From assembly GCA_965260935.1 (NCBI GenBank), contig CBDHCB010000003.1:1-64000 (forward strand): 64,000 bases of DNA, written 5' to 3'. The notes beneath the pieces are model-generated. The model did not search any database. It was not told the origin of the DNA and worked only from the letters and a program-made list of their open reading frames with translations. Made by a program: the position numbers and the translations under genes. This document shows positions 42,421 through 50,787 of this stretch, in pieces (position 1 is the stretch's first letter; each line of letters starts with the position of its first letter). The stretch is from JBBROS01 sp965260935 (GTDB lineage: Bacteria > Pseudomonadota > Alphaproteobacteria > Acetobacterales > Acetobacteraceae).

Positions 42421-45376
42421 CGGCCCACAGCGCCAATTGCTTCGGCTCCGCCACCTGCCCGACCAGGGCGAGGCGGCGCAGGCTCTCCAAAGCGTCGAAG
42501 TCGCCGCTGGCCGCCGCGAGATCGCCGTCCAGGGTCACGCCGGAGAAGTCGCGGCCGACCGGCAGCACCTCCAGCACGAGTTGCAAAGCCTGGCGGAACG
42601 CCGGCTCGGCCAGCAGGCCGCTCGCGTCCAGCATCTCTTTCGCCGCCGCCAGCGTCTTGCTGCGGGCGGCGTGGGCGGCGTGGTGCAGCGCGTCCAGCAT
42701 GGCCCGGCCGCCGTCCGGGGCGCCGAGCGCCGACTTCGCTGCCCGCCGCACGCTGTCCCACAGGCGGAGGTCGCTGCCCGCCTTCTCCCCCAGCACGCCC
42801 ACCACCTGCGTATCAAGGTCCACGCCCACGGCGCGGGCCAGGCGCAGCGCCTCGTCGTACGGGAACACCGGGGCGCGGAAGCTGTCCCAGGCCAGCACGA
42901 AGAAGCTGGTCAGCGGGTCCAGCTCGGCCCTGCCCTGCTTCTGGCCGAGCTGGTCGAGGCGCCAGCGTTTGACCTCGCGCCGGGCGGCATCCAGCGCGTC
43001 CTCCGGCGTCACGGCGTAGGGATCGTACTCCTCCTCCAGCAGCGCGGTTTGCCGTTGACGGCGTTTGGCCTCGGGCTTGAGGCGGGGCGTGCCCCGGCGC
43101 AGCGGCCAGTAGCGGGAGAACTCCTCCAGCGCCGGGCCGAAGCAGGCGAGGTAAAGGTCCGCGCCGCCGATGCCGGAAGCCTGGAACGCCTCGACCCGGC
43201 GTCGCACGGCGGCGGCGACCAGCGGCTCCACGTCCTCCCAATAGCTCGTCCCGTCCTGTCCGGCGGCGTCGCCCCGCGGCCGGCAGGCCAGGAAGATGGT
43301 GCTGTTGGCGGCGGACTTGTTGCGGATGTGCAGGCTGCCCTCGGCCTCCGTGTTGACCGGCCAGGAAGCGGTGATGACGAACCCGGCCTCGATCAGCCCC
43401 TTGGTCAGCGCGTCCCACGCGCCGGTGGCCTTGTGGGTGAACATCAGCGTCATGATGCCGGTGGGCTTCAGCACGCGCCGGCACTCGGCGAAGATGCGGG
43501 CCATGCGTTGCTGATAATCGCGCCCCGCCAGCGCCTTGGCGCCTTTCTGCCCGGCGAACTTGGCCGGGTTGGCCACGGCCTCGTTGTCCTTATCGGTCAG
43601 GCGGCGGGTGAACAGCTCCGGCACGACCTGCCCGGCGGTGCGCTTGAGCCAGACGTAGAAGAAATCCGACAGCTCCGCATACATGACGTTGTCGTAGTAG
43701 GGCGGGTCCATGACCACGGCGTCCACGCTGGCATCCGCGACGTAGTCGAGTGCGTCGCCGGAGCCGCAGGTGACCGTGACCTGGAGCGGGGCGGCGGATG
43801 CGGCGGGGCGGAGCAGGCCGGCGGCGGCGTCCGGGCGCACGAGGGCAACAAGTTCGTCGATGCACTTGCCGACCTGGCCGATGACCCAGTCGTAGCCGAG
43901 GCCAGCGATCAGCGGTGCCATTTCGGCGTAGGACCATTTGAACGAGAAGTCGTGCCGGTCGAAGGTGTTGACCATCACCTCGCGCGTGCCGTGCCAGCGG
44001 CACATGCGGCTGTTGTAATCCGCCATCTTGTCCAGGCTGAGTGCCAGATAAACGAAGGCGGCCCTTGTCACGTCGTCCAGCGCGCCCGAAGCCTCGCGCT
44101 CCGCCAGCAGTTCGCGGAACACCTCGACGCCCATGCCGTGCCCGAGCAGTTGGCGCGGGCTGAACAGGTCGCGCCAACGGGTCATGCCGTAGCGGATCGG
44201 CTCCATGGTTTTGTGACCGGCAGGCAGCGCCTCGTTCGGCACGAAGTCCAGCGCCTCCCATTCCTCCATCTTCTCGGCCAGCCGCGCGGCAATGGCGGCA
44301 CCGTTGTCGTCCTCGGGCCGGGGGGCGCGGTAGCCGCGCTCCCACTTGTCGCGCCCGCGCTTGCCCGCCTTGGTCCGCGTCTCGATCCGCCGCTTGAACA
44401 CGACCGCGAACAACTGTTCGCCCATGCCGCCCGCCTGCGCCTGGCGCTTCACCTCGTCGCCGTCGATCACCCGGCCGCAATCCGGGAAGGGGCAGGTGCC
44501 GTCGCCGTCCGCGACGGTGCCGGCGGAGTGCTCGGAAAGCTTGGCGACGATGGCGAACTCGCAGCGCCGGGCCGCATCGCCCGGCCCGGCACCTAGCCGC
44601 GGCACCAGCCGCACGCCGGTGCCGTCGGGAGAGAGCCGCCAGTTGGGCGAGAGCGGCACCAGGCCCTCGCAGTAAGGGCAGTTGATGGTGCGCGTCCAGA
44701 GATAGCCGTCAGGCCTCGTGTTCGCTTCCGGCTCTTCGGGGTAGACGCCTTGCAAGCGTGCGCGCACCCGCGATGTGAACTCCCGCCCGAGCGCGTCGAA
44801 GGCAGCGCGCAGCGCTTGACCGTGCGTAAGCGGATACTCGACTGTCGCCTTCTCGATAAGCGCCGCCACAGGGTTCAGGTCGTTCGCGAGCACGTCTGCA
44901 CCAAGCCGCGCCGCCTCAAATGGGATAGAGCCGCCACCGGCAGTCGGGTCCAGAAGTCTGACGCTCGACAATCCATTCCGTTTTAGCCATGCGCGGTCAT
45001 TGCTGTCCGGAGACCAACCGAAAGCGCGCTGGTAGCCATAAGCGTCTTTGCCAAGCCGCTCGCCGTTGCGGTCCGCTTTCGCAATGCGCGCCTTTGCGGC
45101 AATCGGGTCGCCGTGGATGCCAAGCGCGTGCATGAACTGAGCACGGCTCGCGTTCGCAGGCAGCACCGACGCCAGCACCGCCGCCCGGCTGGCGACCAAG
45201 GGCCGCCGCGCCCACCAGACATGCAGGCGGTTCGGCGCTGGGAAGGGCGTCATCGGCGTGCGCTCGCGCGTGCTCTCAATCCCGAGCGCCGCAATCGGCA
45301 GCCACCGCTCGATCAGCCGCGTATCATCCAGCCCTGCCGTTTCCTCGGCCACGGGCAACCCCAGCACACCGTCCAT
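42410..45376 (-). CDS. DUF1156-type adenine-specific DNA methyltransferase
   Basis: 988 residues. The N-terminal DUF1156 region reads DDTRLIERWLPIAALGIEST, TPFPAPNRLHVWWARRPLVA and SRAAVLASVLP. Methyltransferase motifs: LLDPTAGGGSIPFEAARLGA (SAM binding) and MDPPYYDNVMYAELSDFFYV (motif IV DPPY). A zinc-ribbon-like pair (NCPYCEGLVPL, CPFPDCGRV) may structure a DNA-binding insertion. Start: ATG at 45376 has GAGG 6 nt upstream; a GTG one codon earlier is possible. It is expected to mark self DNA for the DUF499 ATPase and PLD-SNF2 helicase encoded beside it. Confidence 0.9.
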   Translation of the reverse strand: MDGVLGLPVAEETAGLDDTRLIERWLPIAALGIESTRERTPMTPFPAPNRLHVWWARRPLVASRAAVLASVLPANASRAQFMHALGIHGDPIAAKARIAKADRNGERLGKDAYGYQRAFGWSPDSNDRAWLKRNGLSSVRLLDPTAGGGSIPFEAARLGADVLANDLNPVAALIEKATVEYPLTHGQALRAAFDALGREFTSRVRARLQGVYPEEPEANTRPDGYLWTRTINCPYCEGLVPLSPNWRLSPDGTGVRLVPRLGAGPGDAARRCEFAIVAKLSEHSAGTVADGDGTCPFPDCGRVIDGDEVKRQAQAGGMGEQLFAVVFKRRIETRTKAGKRGRDKWERGYRAPRPEDDNGAAIAARLAEKMEEWEALDFVPNEALPAGHKTMEPIRYGMTRWRDLFSPRQLLGHGMGVEVFRELLAEREASGALDDVTRAAFVYLALSLDKMADYNSRMCRWHGTREVMVNTFDRHDFSFKWSYAEMAPLIAGLGYDWVIGQVGKCIDELVALVRPDAAAGLLRPAASAAPLQVTVTCGSGDALDYVADASVDAVVMDPPYYDNVMYAELSDFFYVWLKRTAGQVVPELFTRRLTDKDNEAVANPAKFAGQKGAKALAGRDYQQRMARIFAECRRVLKPTGIMTLMFTHKATGAWDALTKGLIEAGFVITASWPVNTEAEGSLHIRNKSAANSTIFLACRPRGDAAGQDGTSYWEDVEPLVAAAVRRRVEAFQASGIGGADLYLACFGPALEEFSRYWPLRRGTPRLKPEAKRRQRQTALLEEEYDPYAVTPEDALDAARREVKRWRLDQLGQKQGRAELDPLTSFFVLAWDSFRAPVFPYDEALRLARAVGVDLDTQVVGVLGEKAGSDLRLWDSVRRAAKSALGAPDGGRAMLDALHHAAHAARSKTLAAAKEMLDASGLLAEPAFRQALQLVLEVLPVGRDFSGVTLDGDLAAASGDFDALESLRRLALVGQVAEPKQLALWADAA

Positions 45377-45437
45377 CACCAGCCTCGACGTTTAAAGTTC
45401 ATTCTACCCGGCTCCGGCGGCACGCAGCCGCCGCGCG

Positions 45438-45923
45438 TCAGCCCGCCCGGTGCGGGTCGGTCAGCAGGGAGCGCAGCGCCGTCAGCACCCGGCGCGGGTT
45501 GCGGCGGTGCATGGCCATGCCCAGCCAGTAGCTGGCCTCCTCCCGCCCCATCGCCTCAATCCCCTCCGCTACGGCGCGCACGTTGTCGCGCGAGCGCATG
45601 GGCGCGAGCGTCCGGAACAGCAGCCCAAGGCGCAGCGCGTCGGCCTCGGCAATCGCGTGCGCCTCGCGGCGAGCGGACAGCGGCGCGAAACGCACCCCGG
45701 CCTGGCGCAGCAGCCGCAGCACCCGGTGCTCCACCAAATCGAGGTTGAGGCCCCGCAGCCCGGCCAGCCGCAGCGGCGCCTGCACCTGCGGCGAAACGGG
45801 GGACGGCAGTTGCCAGACCTCCACCTCCGTATCCGCCGCCCCGTGCCGGACCATGCGGACCTCGAACGCCGGGGCCGAAGCCATCGGCGACACGCTGGAC
45901 ATCCTGACGATACGCGCGCTCAT
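45438..45923 (-). CDS. small uncharacterised protein of the DUF499 operon
   Basis: 161 residues starting SARIVRMSSVSPMASAPAFE after the Met. Its start overlaps the DUF499 gene stop (ATGA), so it is translationally coupled. An N-terminal beta part (FEVRMVRHGAADTEVEVWQL) is followed by a helical part (LRLGLLFRTLAPMRSRDNVR, GREEASYWLGMAMHRRNPRR, VLTALRSLLTDPHRAG). No catalytic motif is visible. It is probably a small structural or adaptor subunit; the family is not recognised with certainty. Confidence 0.8.
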   Translation of the reverse strand: MSARIVRMSSVSPMASAPAFEVRMVRHGAADTEVEVWQLPSPVSPQVQAPLRLAGLRGLNLDLVEHRVLRLLRQAGVRFAPLSARREAHAIAEADALRLGLLFRTLAPMRSRDNVRAVAEGIEAMGREEASYWLGMAMHRRNPRRVLTALRSLLTDPHRAG

Positions 45924-48900
45924 TCTGCGGCCTCCATCACGGGTTCGGCGACGGTCGCGGTCGCCTCCACGAACGCGGCGCCGGTAGCGAAGCGCGTCAG
46001 TTGCTCGGTCAGCGCCTGCGCCGCGTCGCCCGCCATCGGCAGCCCGGCGGCGAAGCACAGGTCGAATCGCACCTCCACGGCCTTCTCCCGCGCGGCGCGG
46101 AGCTGCGGGTCGAGGAAGTCTTTGAGCGGCGCGGCGTCCTGCGGCGTGCCGGCGTAGTCCACGTCCAGCCGGCTGCCGGACGCCGTTTCATAACCGCCGG
46201 CGATACGCACCCGTTTCTCGTCCGCCGCCCGCACCGCGGCCACCACGCCGAGCAGCCGGAACCCGTCGGCCACGTCGAACACCCGGATGGCCAAGCTGGC
46301 GAGGCGCTCCACCTTGCGGCTGCGCGCCTGCTCCCACAACCGCACCAGCGCCTCCCGCAGCACGCCTTCGGCCTGCAATGGCGTCGCGGGCGCGGTGGGC
46401 GGTGGGCGGCCCGGGGTTTCTGAGCCGCCTGTGGACCGGCCGGGCATCGGCGGCTCATTCTGCGCGGCGGCGCCGGTCCACTTCCATACCTCGGCGAAGC
46501 CGCCGCCCGCGCTCGCGCCGGGCGCAGCGCCCGGGTCGGGCGGGGGCGTCTTCGGCTGCGGCCGGGGCCAAAGGCCCTGCTCCCTGGCATAAGCCATGGT
46601 GAAGACCACGGCTTGCTCGTCGACGTGGATGCTGGCCGCGGCGTCCCCCGGCCCGTACAGCAGCGCGTCGCGGCGGTAGACGTACTCGCCGGCCTCGACA
46701 CCCTTGCGGATGCCCTTGATGAAGACGTCGTCGCCCACCAGCATGGGCAGCGCCGGGTTGCGCCGGAACTCGTCGCGCAGCGCCGCCGTGGTCGTCTGGC
46801 CGCGGCGCAGCGGCGTCCGGTCCCGGACGTAGGCCGGCGCATCCGGCTCGTCCTCCGCCAGGCGCAGCTTGCCGCCGTAGCTGCGCAGCGCCCGGACCAG
46901 CCCTTGCTGGCCGGAGCCGGGCTTCTCGCTGGTGGAATGGTTGTCGAGCGAGGCGTGCGCGAGCTGGACGGGCGCCCCGTTCAACCCGGACTGCGACGGG
47001 TAGAAGACGTGGCGGAACACCTGTTGGATGACGGTGGCGACCTCGGCTTCCGACTTCGCTTCCCTCTCCCGCAAATCGATCTGCTGATGGCCCGCCAGGT
47101 CGGCGATGCCCGGCCCGTTCTTGAGCGCCCGCAGCGCGAGGCGGCGGGCCATTTTGCTCCGCATCTCCTCGACCCGGCCCTCGTCGGCCGCGACGAAGAC
47201 GAGATTGTTGCGCAACGCCCGCAGGCTGCCGCCTTCGGCGCCCTTCCGTTCGTAGATGTGCGCCACCAGATTGGGCACAGCGTCCACGGTTGGACCGAGC
47301 GCGCAGGCGTCGGGGGACAGCACGACGAGCAGCGGGCGGCCCTGGCCAACCTCGTCCGGCACCTCCCAAGGGCCGGCTGGGAACGACACGGACTCAAAGG
47401 TGGCGCCGCTGAAGATCGTCTTGATCCGGTCGTTCAGCTCCGACCGCAGCTCGCCGGGGTCGACCCGGCGCTCCTCGCCGCGGATGATCTGGTTGAGGTT
47501 GGCCTCCGCCAAGAAGCGCAGCGGGGCCGCGGGCCGATCATCGAGATAGGCGGATTGCGCGACGAACGCCTTGCGCGCCTCCTCGACGAAGCTGATGTCG
47601 AGGGTGGGCGCGAGCACGGCGTAGCGCGCGTGCTCGGGCATCAGCCCCTTCAGGCCCTCGTTGAAGGCCAGGCTGTGCATGAACACCGTGCGGGCGACGT
47701 AGGTGGCGTAAGGCGGCATGCCGCGATGCGAGCGCGCGTCGATCTCCTGCGCCAATGCGGTCTTGCCGCCTTCGCCGGCGATGTCGGAGCGGATGGCCGA
47801 GACGTAGATGGATTGGCCGAGCCGGGTGGCGATCTCCTGCCGGATCGGCTCGAAGCCGGGATCGATGTGATGAAGGTGAATGGCGGTCGCGTCGACCGGG
47901 CGCTGCTGCCATAACAGGGCGACGGTCCGTCCGAGGATGCGCAGCATGCCGCGCACGCGCTGGAAGTTCGCGAGCGTGGCGGTTTTGGACGTGAAGGTCT
48001 CCAGCACGTCGGGGTGCAGCGGGTAGCTGGCGGCGAAGCCGTCCAGCGTGTCCGCCTTCGCCGCCTCGGGTGCCAGCGCCCCGGCATTGCGGCGCCACAG
48101 CTCGCCGTAGGCGCGGACCACCTCGGCGGCGCGCGCCCCGTCGATGCGGGCGAACAGGCGGCGGCGCAGCACCTCGACCGTCTCGTCGTCCTCGGTCGGG
48201 TTCAGCAGCGTGGCCTTGCGCGCGGACACGCTCTCGGCCTCCGCCATCTTGTCGGCGACGAACTGGTTCTCGTCGGAGTAGGCGTCCTGCCCCTTGCCGT
48301 CCTTGCCAATGGCGAGGGTGTAGACCAGGGCCGCGCGCGGCGAGGACTCGACGGCCTTGAACAGGCTGGTCAGGAAGGCCGTCAACTGGTCCCGGGCGCT
48401 GTGGCGGTTCCTGACCTTGCGCAGGTAGATCGCGAGCTCGTCCATGAGGATCAGCGCAGGGTCGCCGCCGAACAGTTCGGCGATCGTCTCGGCGCCGGGC
48501 GCGATGCCCTCCTCGTCGGAGCGGCGGACGCGCTCGTATCCTTCGCGCCCGGCAAGGGCGTGGGCGATCTCGCCCCAGGGCGTGCGGGCAAACACGCCGT
48601 TGCCCATGCGGCGGCCGTTGGCTGGGTCCGCGTTCTCGCCGTCGAAGGCGGCGATGCGGACGGCGCCGCGCGGGATCAGCGCAGGATCGATGAACTCGGC
48701 CGGGTTCCCGACGCCGCGCATGCCGCGCGCCGCGTGGACGAGGGCGATCAGGCCGTGGGTCTTGCCGCCGCCGAAGGAGGTGTCGAGCCGGAAGATCGCC
48801 GCGACCGAGCCTTGGCCGCTGATCCGGCCGCAGACGTTGCGCAGCAGCGATTGCAGGCCGCGGGTGGGATGGGTGTTGGCGAAGAACCGTGCCGGGTCGG

Positions 48901-49075
48901 CGTACTCGTCCGGCTCGCCTTGGTTCCTGACGACGTGGGCGAGGTCCGCGGCGAAGTCGCTGTCGCTGATGGCGCCGGCCAGCACATCATGGCGCGGCGT
49001 GCAGAGATCGTAAATTGTTGGAAGCACCGGACACACCGCCTGAAAGGGGTTTTTGCCGTGCGATGGTGTTGTCAA
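45920..49075 (-). CDS. DUF499-family P-loop ATPase of a defence operon
   Basis: 1051 residues. P-loop: AAIFRLDTSFGGGKTHGLIA (residues 93-110). Walker B ALILMDELAIYLRK (207-220). The N-terminal VCPVLPTIYDLCTPRHDVLA and DPARFFANTHPTRGL are typical of DUF499. A long central alpha/beta region and a Pro-rich linker near residue 850 precede a final domain. Such ATPases associate with DUF1156 methyltransferases in defence loci. The start codon is TTG (49073-49075), without a good ribosome site; I saw no better in-frame start. It is the first gene of the minus-strand operon. Confidence 0.88.
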   Translation of the reverse strand: MTTPSHGKNPFQAVCPVLPTIYDLCTPRHDVLAGAISDSDFAADLAHVVRNQGEPDEYADPARFFANTHPTRGLQSLLRNVCGRISGQGSVAAIFRLDTSFGGGKTHGLIALVHAARGMRGVGNPAEFIDPALIPRGAVRIAAFDGENADPANGRRMGNGVFARTPWGEIAHALAGREGYERVRRSDEEGIAPGAETIAELFGGDPALILMDELAIYLRKVRNRHSARDQLTAFLTSLFKAVESSPRAALVYTLAIGKDGKGQDAYSDENQFVADKMAEAESVSARKATLLNPTEDDETVEVLRRRLFARIDGARAAEVVRAYGELWRRNAGALAPEAAKADTLDGFAASYPLHPDVLETFTSKTATLANFQRVRGMLRILGRTVALLWQQRPVDATAIHLHHIDPGFEPIRQEIATRLGQSIYVSAIRSDIAGEGGKTALAQEIDARSHRGMPPYATYVARTVFMHSLAFNEGLKGLMPEHARYAVLAPTLDISFVEEARKAFVAQSAYLDDRPAAPLRFLAEANLNQIIRGEERRVDPGELRSELNDRIKTIFSGATFESVSFPAGPWEVPDEVGQGRPLLVVLSPDACALGPTVDAVPNLVAHIYERKGAEGGSLRALRNNLVFVAADEGRVEEMRSKMARRLALRALKNGPGIADLAGHQQIDLREREAKSEAEVATVIQQVFRHVFYPSQSGLNGAPVQLAHASLDNHSTSEKPGSGQQGLVRALRSYGGKLRLAEDEPDAPAYVRDRTPLRRGQTTTAALRDEFRRNPALPMLVGDDVFIKGIRKGVEAGEYVYRRDALLYGPGDAAASIHVDEQAVVFTMAYAREQGLWPRPQPKTPPPDPGAAPGASAGGGFAEVWKWTGAAAQNEPPMPGRSTGGSETPGRPPPTAPATPLQAEGVLREALVRLWEQARSRKVERLASLAIRVFDVADGFRLLGVVAAVRAADEKRVRIAGGYETASGSRLDVDYAGTPQDAAPLKDFLDPQLRAAREKAVEVRFDLCFAAGLPMAGDAAQALTEQLTRFATGAAFVEATATVAEPVMEAAE

Positions 49076-49458
49076 GAGCAGTATTGGTCAACTGATTGTG
49101 GTATTTACTTACGCTAGAACATGTCAGAAGCAGCCTGATTAGTTTTATCTAAAGTTTGTTGCGGCTGGCGGTAGTCTGGCAGTGACCTTTCTCGTCGGGA
49201 ACCATCAAGTTCCGTAAGACGCTCGGGCTAGCTGATCCAACCGCGGTGGACCGAAACAGCTTGAACGCCTTAAACTCCCATGATCTCCCACAAGGGTCGA
49301 ATACCGAGCGTTAGTCCCGAAAGCTGCGCCGTCTGCAAAACGAGGAGAAACTTCGCGCTTTTGACGTTGCCTGCCGGCTGGGTACCCGTCGCGTCAGCGT
49401 CTCCCGCCGGCTTGGAAAGCTGATATCACCGGCATAGCCGCTCGGCTCAGGCCGCCCC
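49076..49458. other. promoter-side region of the DUF499 operon
   Basis: This AT-richer stretch should hold the promoter of the DUF499 gene. Its only coding trace is the resolvase remnant at 49285-49437. Confidence 0.4.
49285..49437 (+). pseudogene. decayed resolvase C-terminal remnant
   Basis: The plus strand first reads ISHKGRIPSVS and, after a one-base frame change, KLRRLQNEEKLRAFDVACRL then GTRRVSVSRRLGKLISPA before a stop. These line up with YKGRKPSI, ELRRLRDEEKLGPAAIARRL and GIGRASVYRVLGKP in the resolvase at 38488-39045. It is therefore a mutated second copy in the same orientation, on the far side of the DUF499 operon. It has no catalytic part. Confidence 0.7.
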
Positions 49459-50749
49459 TCACCAACGAATCAAAGACGCAATCAAGCGTTTAACGGCGGT
49501 GATCAGGGCCGGCTTGCTTGCAGACGGCCGATGAAACGTTGGCGAAGGCCCGAATGACGCAGGCTGGGTCTGTGATGACGGCAAGGGGATCGTCGAGGAA
49601 GGTGGAGATGACGTGCGTACAGGCACCGGACGAGAAAGCGATGACACCGGCATCGTCTGAGTTTGTCTAATCGGCGCAGGGGATAGCGGAGCTGATGCAC
49701 TCCTGGCACTGGAGCTTTTAAGCCGGTCCAACAGCACTTTGTTCCGTGACGGGCCAGCGCCAGCCGAATGTGAGGGCGGCACGGGAGGCGGAGGCACGGC
49801 TTTGGGGCGCGGTGGCCGACTTTGAATTGGAGCGGCCGATAGCCGTGCAAGGATTTCCGAGTTGGCTTGAACCGGTTTGTCCGGATTGCGACTGAAGCCA
49901 CTTGCTCGTTCGTCGCCACCGATTATCCGAGATTTGGCCGGTTTCCGTTTGTTCCTGCCGAGGTGGAACAGGGCTTCCTCTTCCGACAAGCGCATGATCT
50001 CGCCGGCATCCGAAATGGCGAGACCAACGCTGACGTAGGCTCCCTTCCGGGATTTTCCCTCGAATGGCTTCCCAATCAATCCCGAAGCGTATATCCATGT
50101 TCCCACCCAGCTCTCGTCAGGTGGGGTGGAAAACGTGCTCAGCGCGTCCGGCCAAATCGAGAATGTAACCGACTTGATCCACCATTTGCCAAAGTTGATG
50201 AGCACGTAGGATTTGTCCTTGGCGCGTCCATGCTTGCCAATGCCAGGCGCAACCGACACAATCCGGCCAACAAGTTCAATCTTGTTCCCAACCTCCTTGA
50301 TCGTGGCGTCGAAGTCGGCGGCGTCGATAACCTTGTAGGCGCCAATATAGGCTGCTGTGCTTGCGCCTTGATCGCTCCGCGACCTTGTGGATGCAACCGG
50401 GATATTCCGGCCAGCCCGGAACTCTTCGAGGCTGGGGACACGAGCGATATCCGCCTCGCAGATCGCGGCGAAATGCCCAGCCTGCGCTGCCACCGATGGA
50501 ATGCCTGCAAGGGTATGGAACGCCTCCGAGGAGCCAGGGTCGGCGTAATCGTTGGCCTTGAAGATGATGGCCTCGCCGCCCTCGCGGTATCGCTTGTGCA
50601 GGTTCGGCACCGCCTCGAGCGCCGCCAAGCTCACATCGATGGCGATGAACGAGAACCGGTCCATCGCTGGACCGAAATGCGCCGCCGTGCGTCCTGGATG
50701 CTGGAAGTGCTTGTGCCCAACCTCCGTGCCGTTTCCGGACGCCATTCCA
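49459..50749 (-). pseudogene. uncharacterised protein, 5' end removed by Tn3 transposon
   Basis: At least 400 codons remain in the minus-strand frame. N-terminal block: MDRFSFIAIDVSLAALEAVP through EAFHTLAGIPSVAAQAGHFA. A middle OB-fold-like block: IVSVAPGIGKHGRAKDKSYV, INFGKWWIKSVTFSIWPDAL, TWIYASGLIGKPFEGKSRKG. A Pro/Ser-rich linker leads to a short basic amphipathic end (ITAVKRLIASLIRW). Coding runs without a break into the transposon end at 50750, so the true N-terminus is missing; Met at 50664 could restart. The family is not recognised. It lies next to the defence island and may have belonged to it. Confidence 0.55.
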
Positions 50750-50787
50750 GGGGATACGTGGGAGTTTCTGCAGCCGTGTACGCTAAG
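50750..50787 (+). repeat. Tn3 transposon left terminal inverted repeat
   Basis: 38 bp beginning GGGGATACGTGGGAGTTTCT. 36 of 38 positions match the right end. The tnpA stop codon (50783-50785) lies inside it. Confidence 0.92.

Noticed and set aside
40564..44596. Two very long plus-strand frames across the helicase and DUF1156 genes
   Set aside because: They have His/Gln/Ala/Arg-rich chance composition and no domain, while the minus strand carries clear SNF2 and methyltransferase motifs.
39214..49075. A BREX system
   Set aside because: There is no PglZ, BrxC or BrxL-like gene; the ATPase is of the DUF499 type and the methyltransferase of the DUF1156 type.
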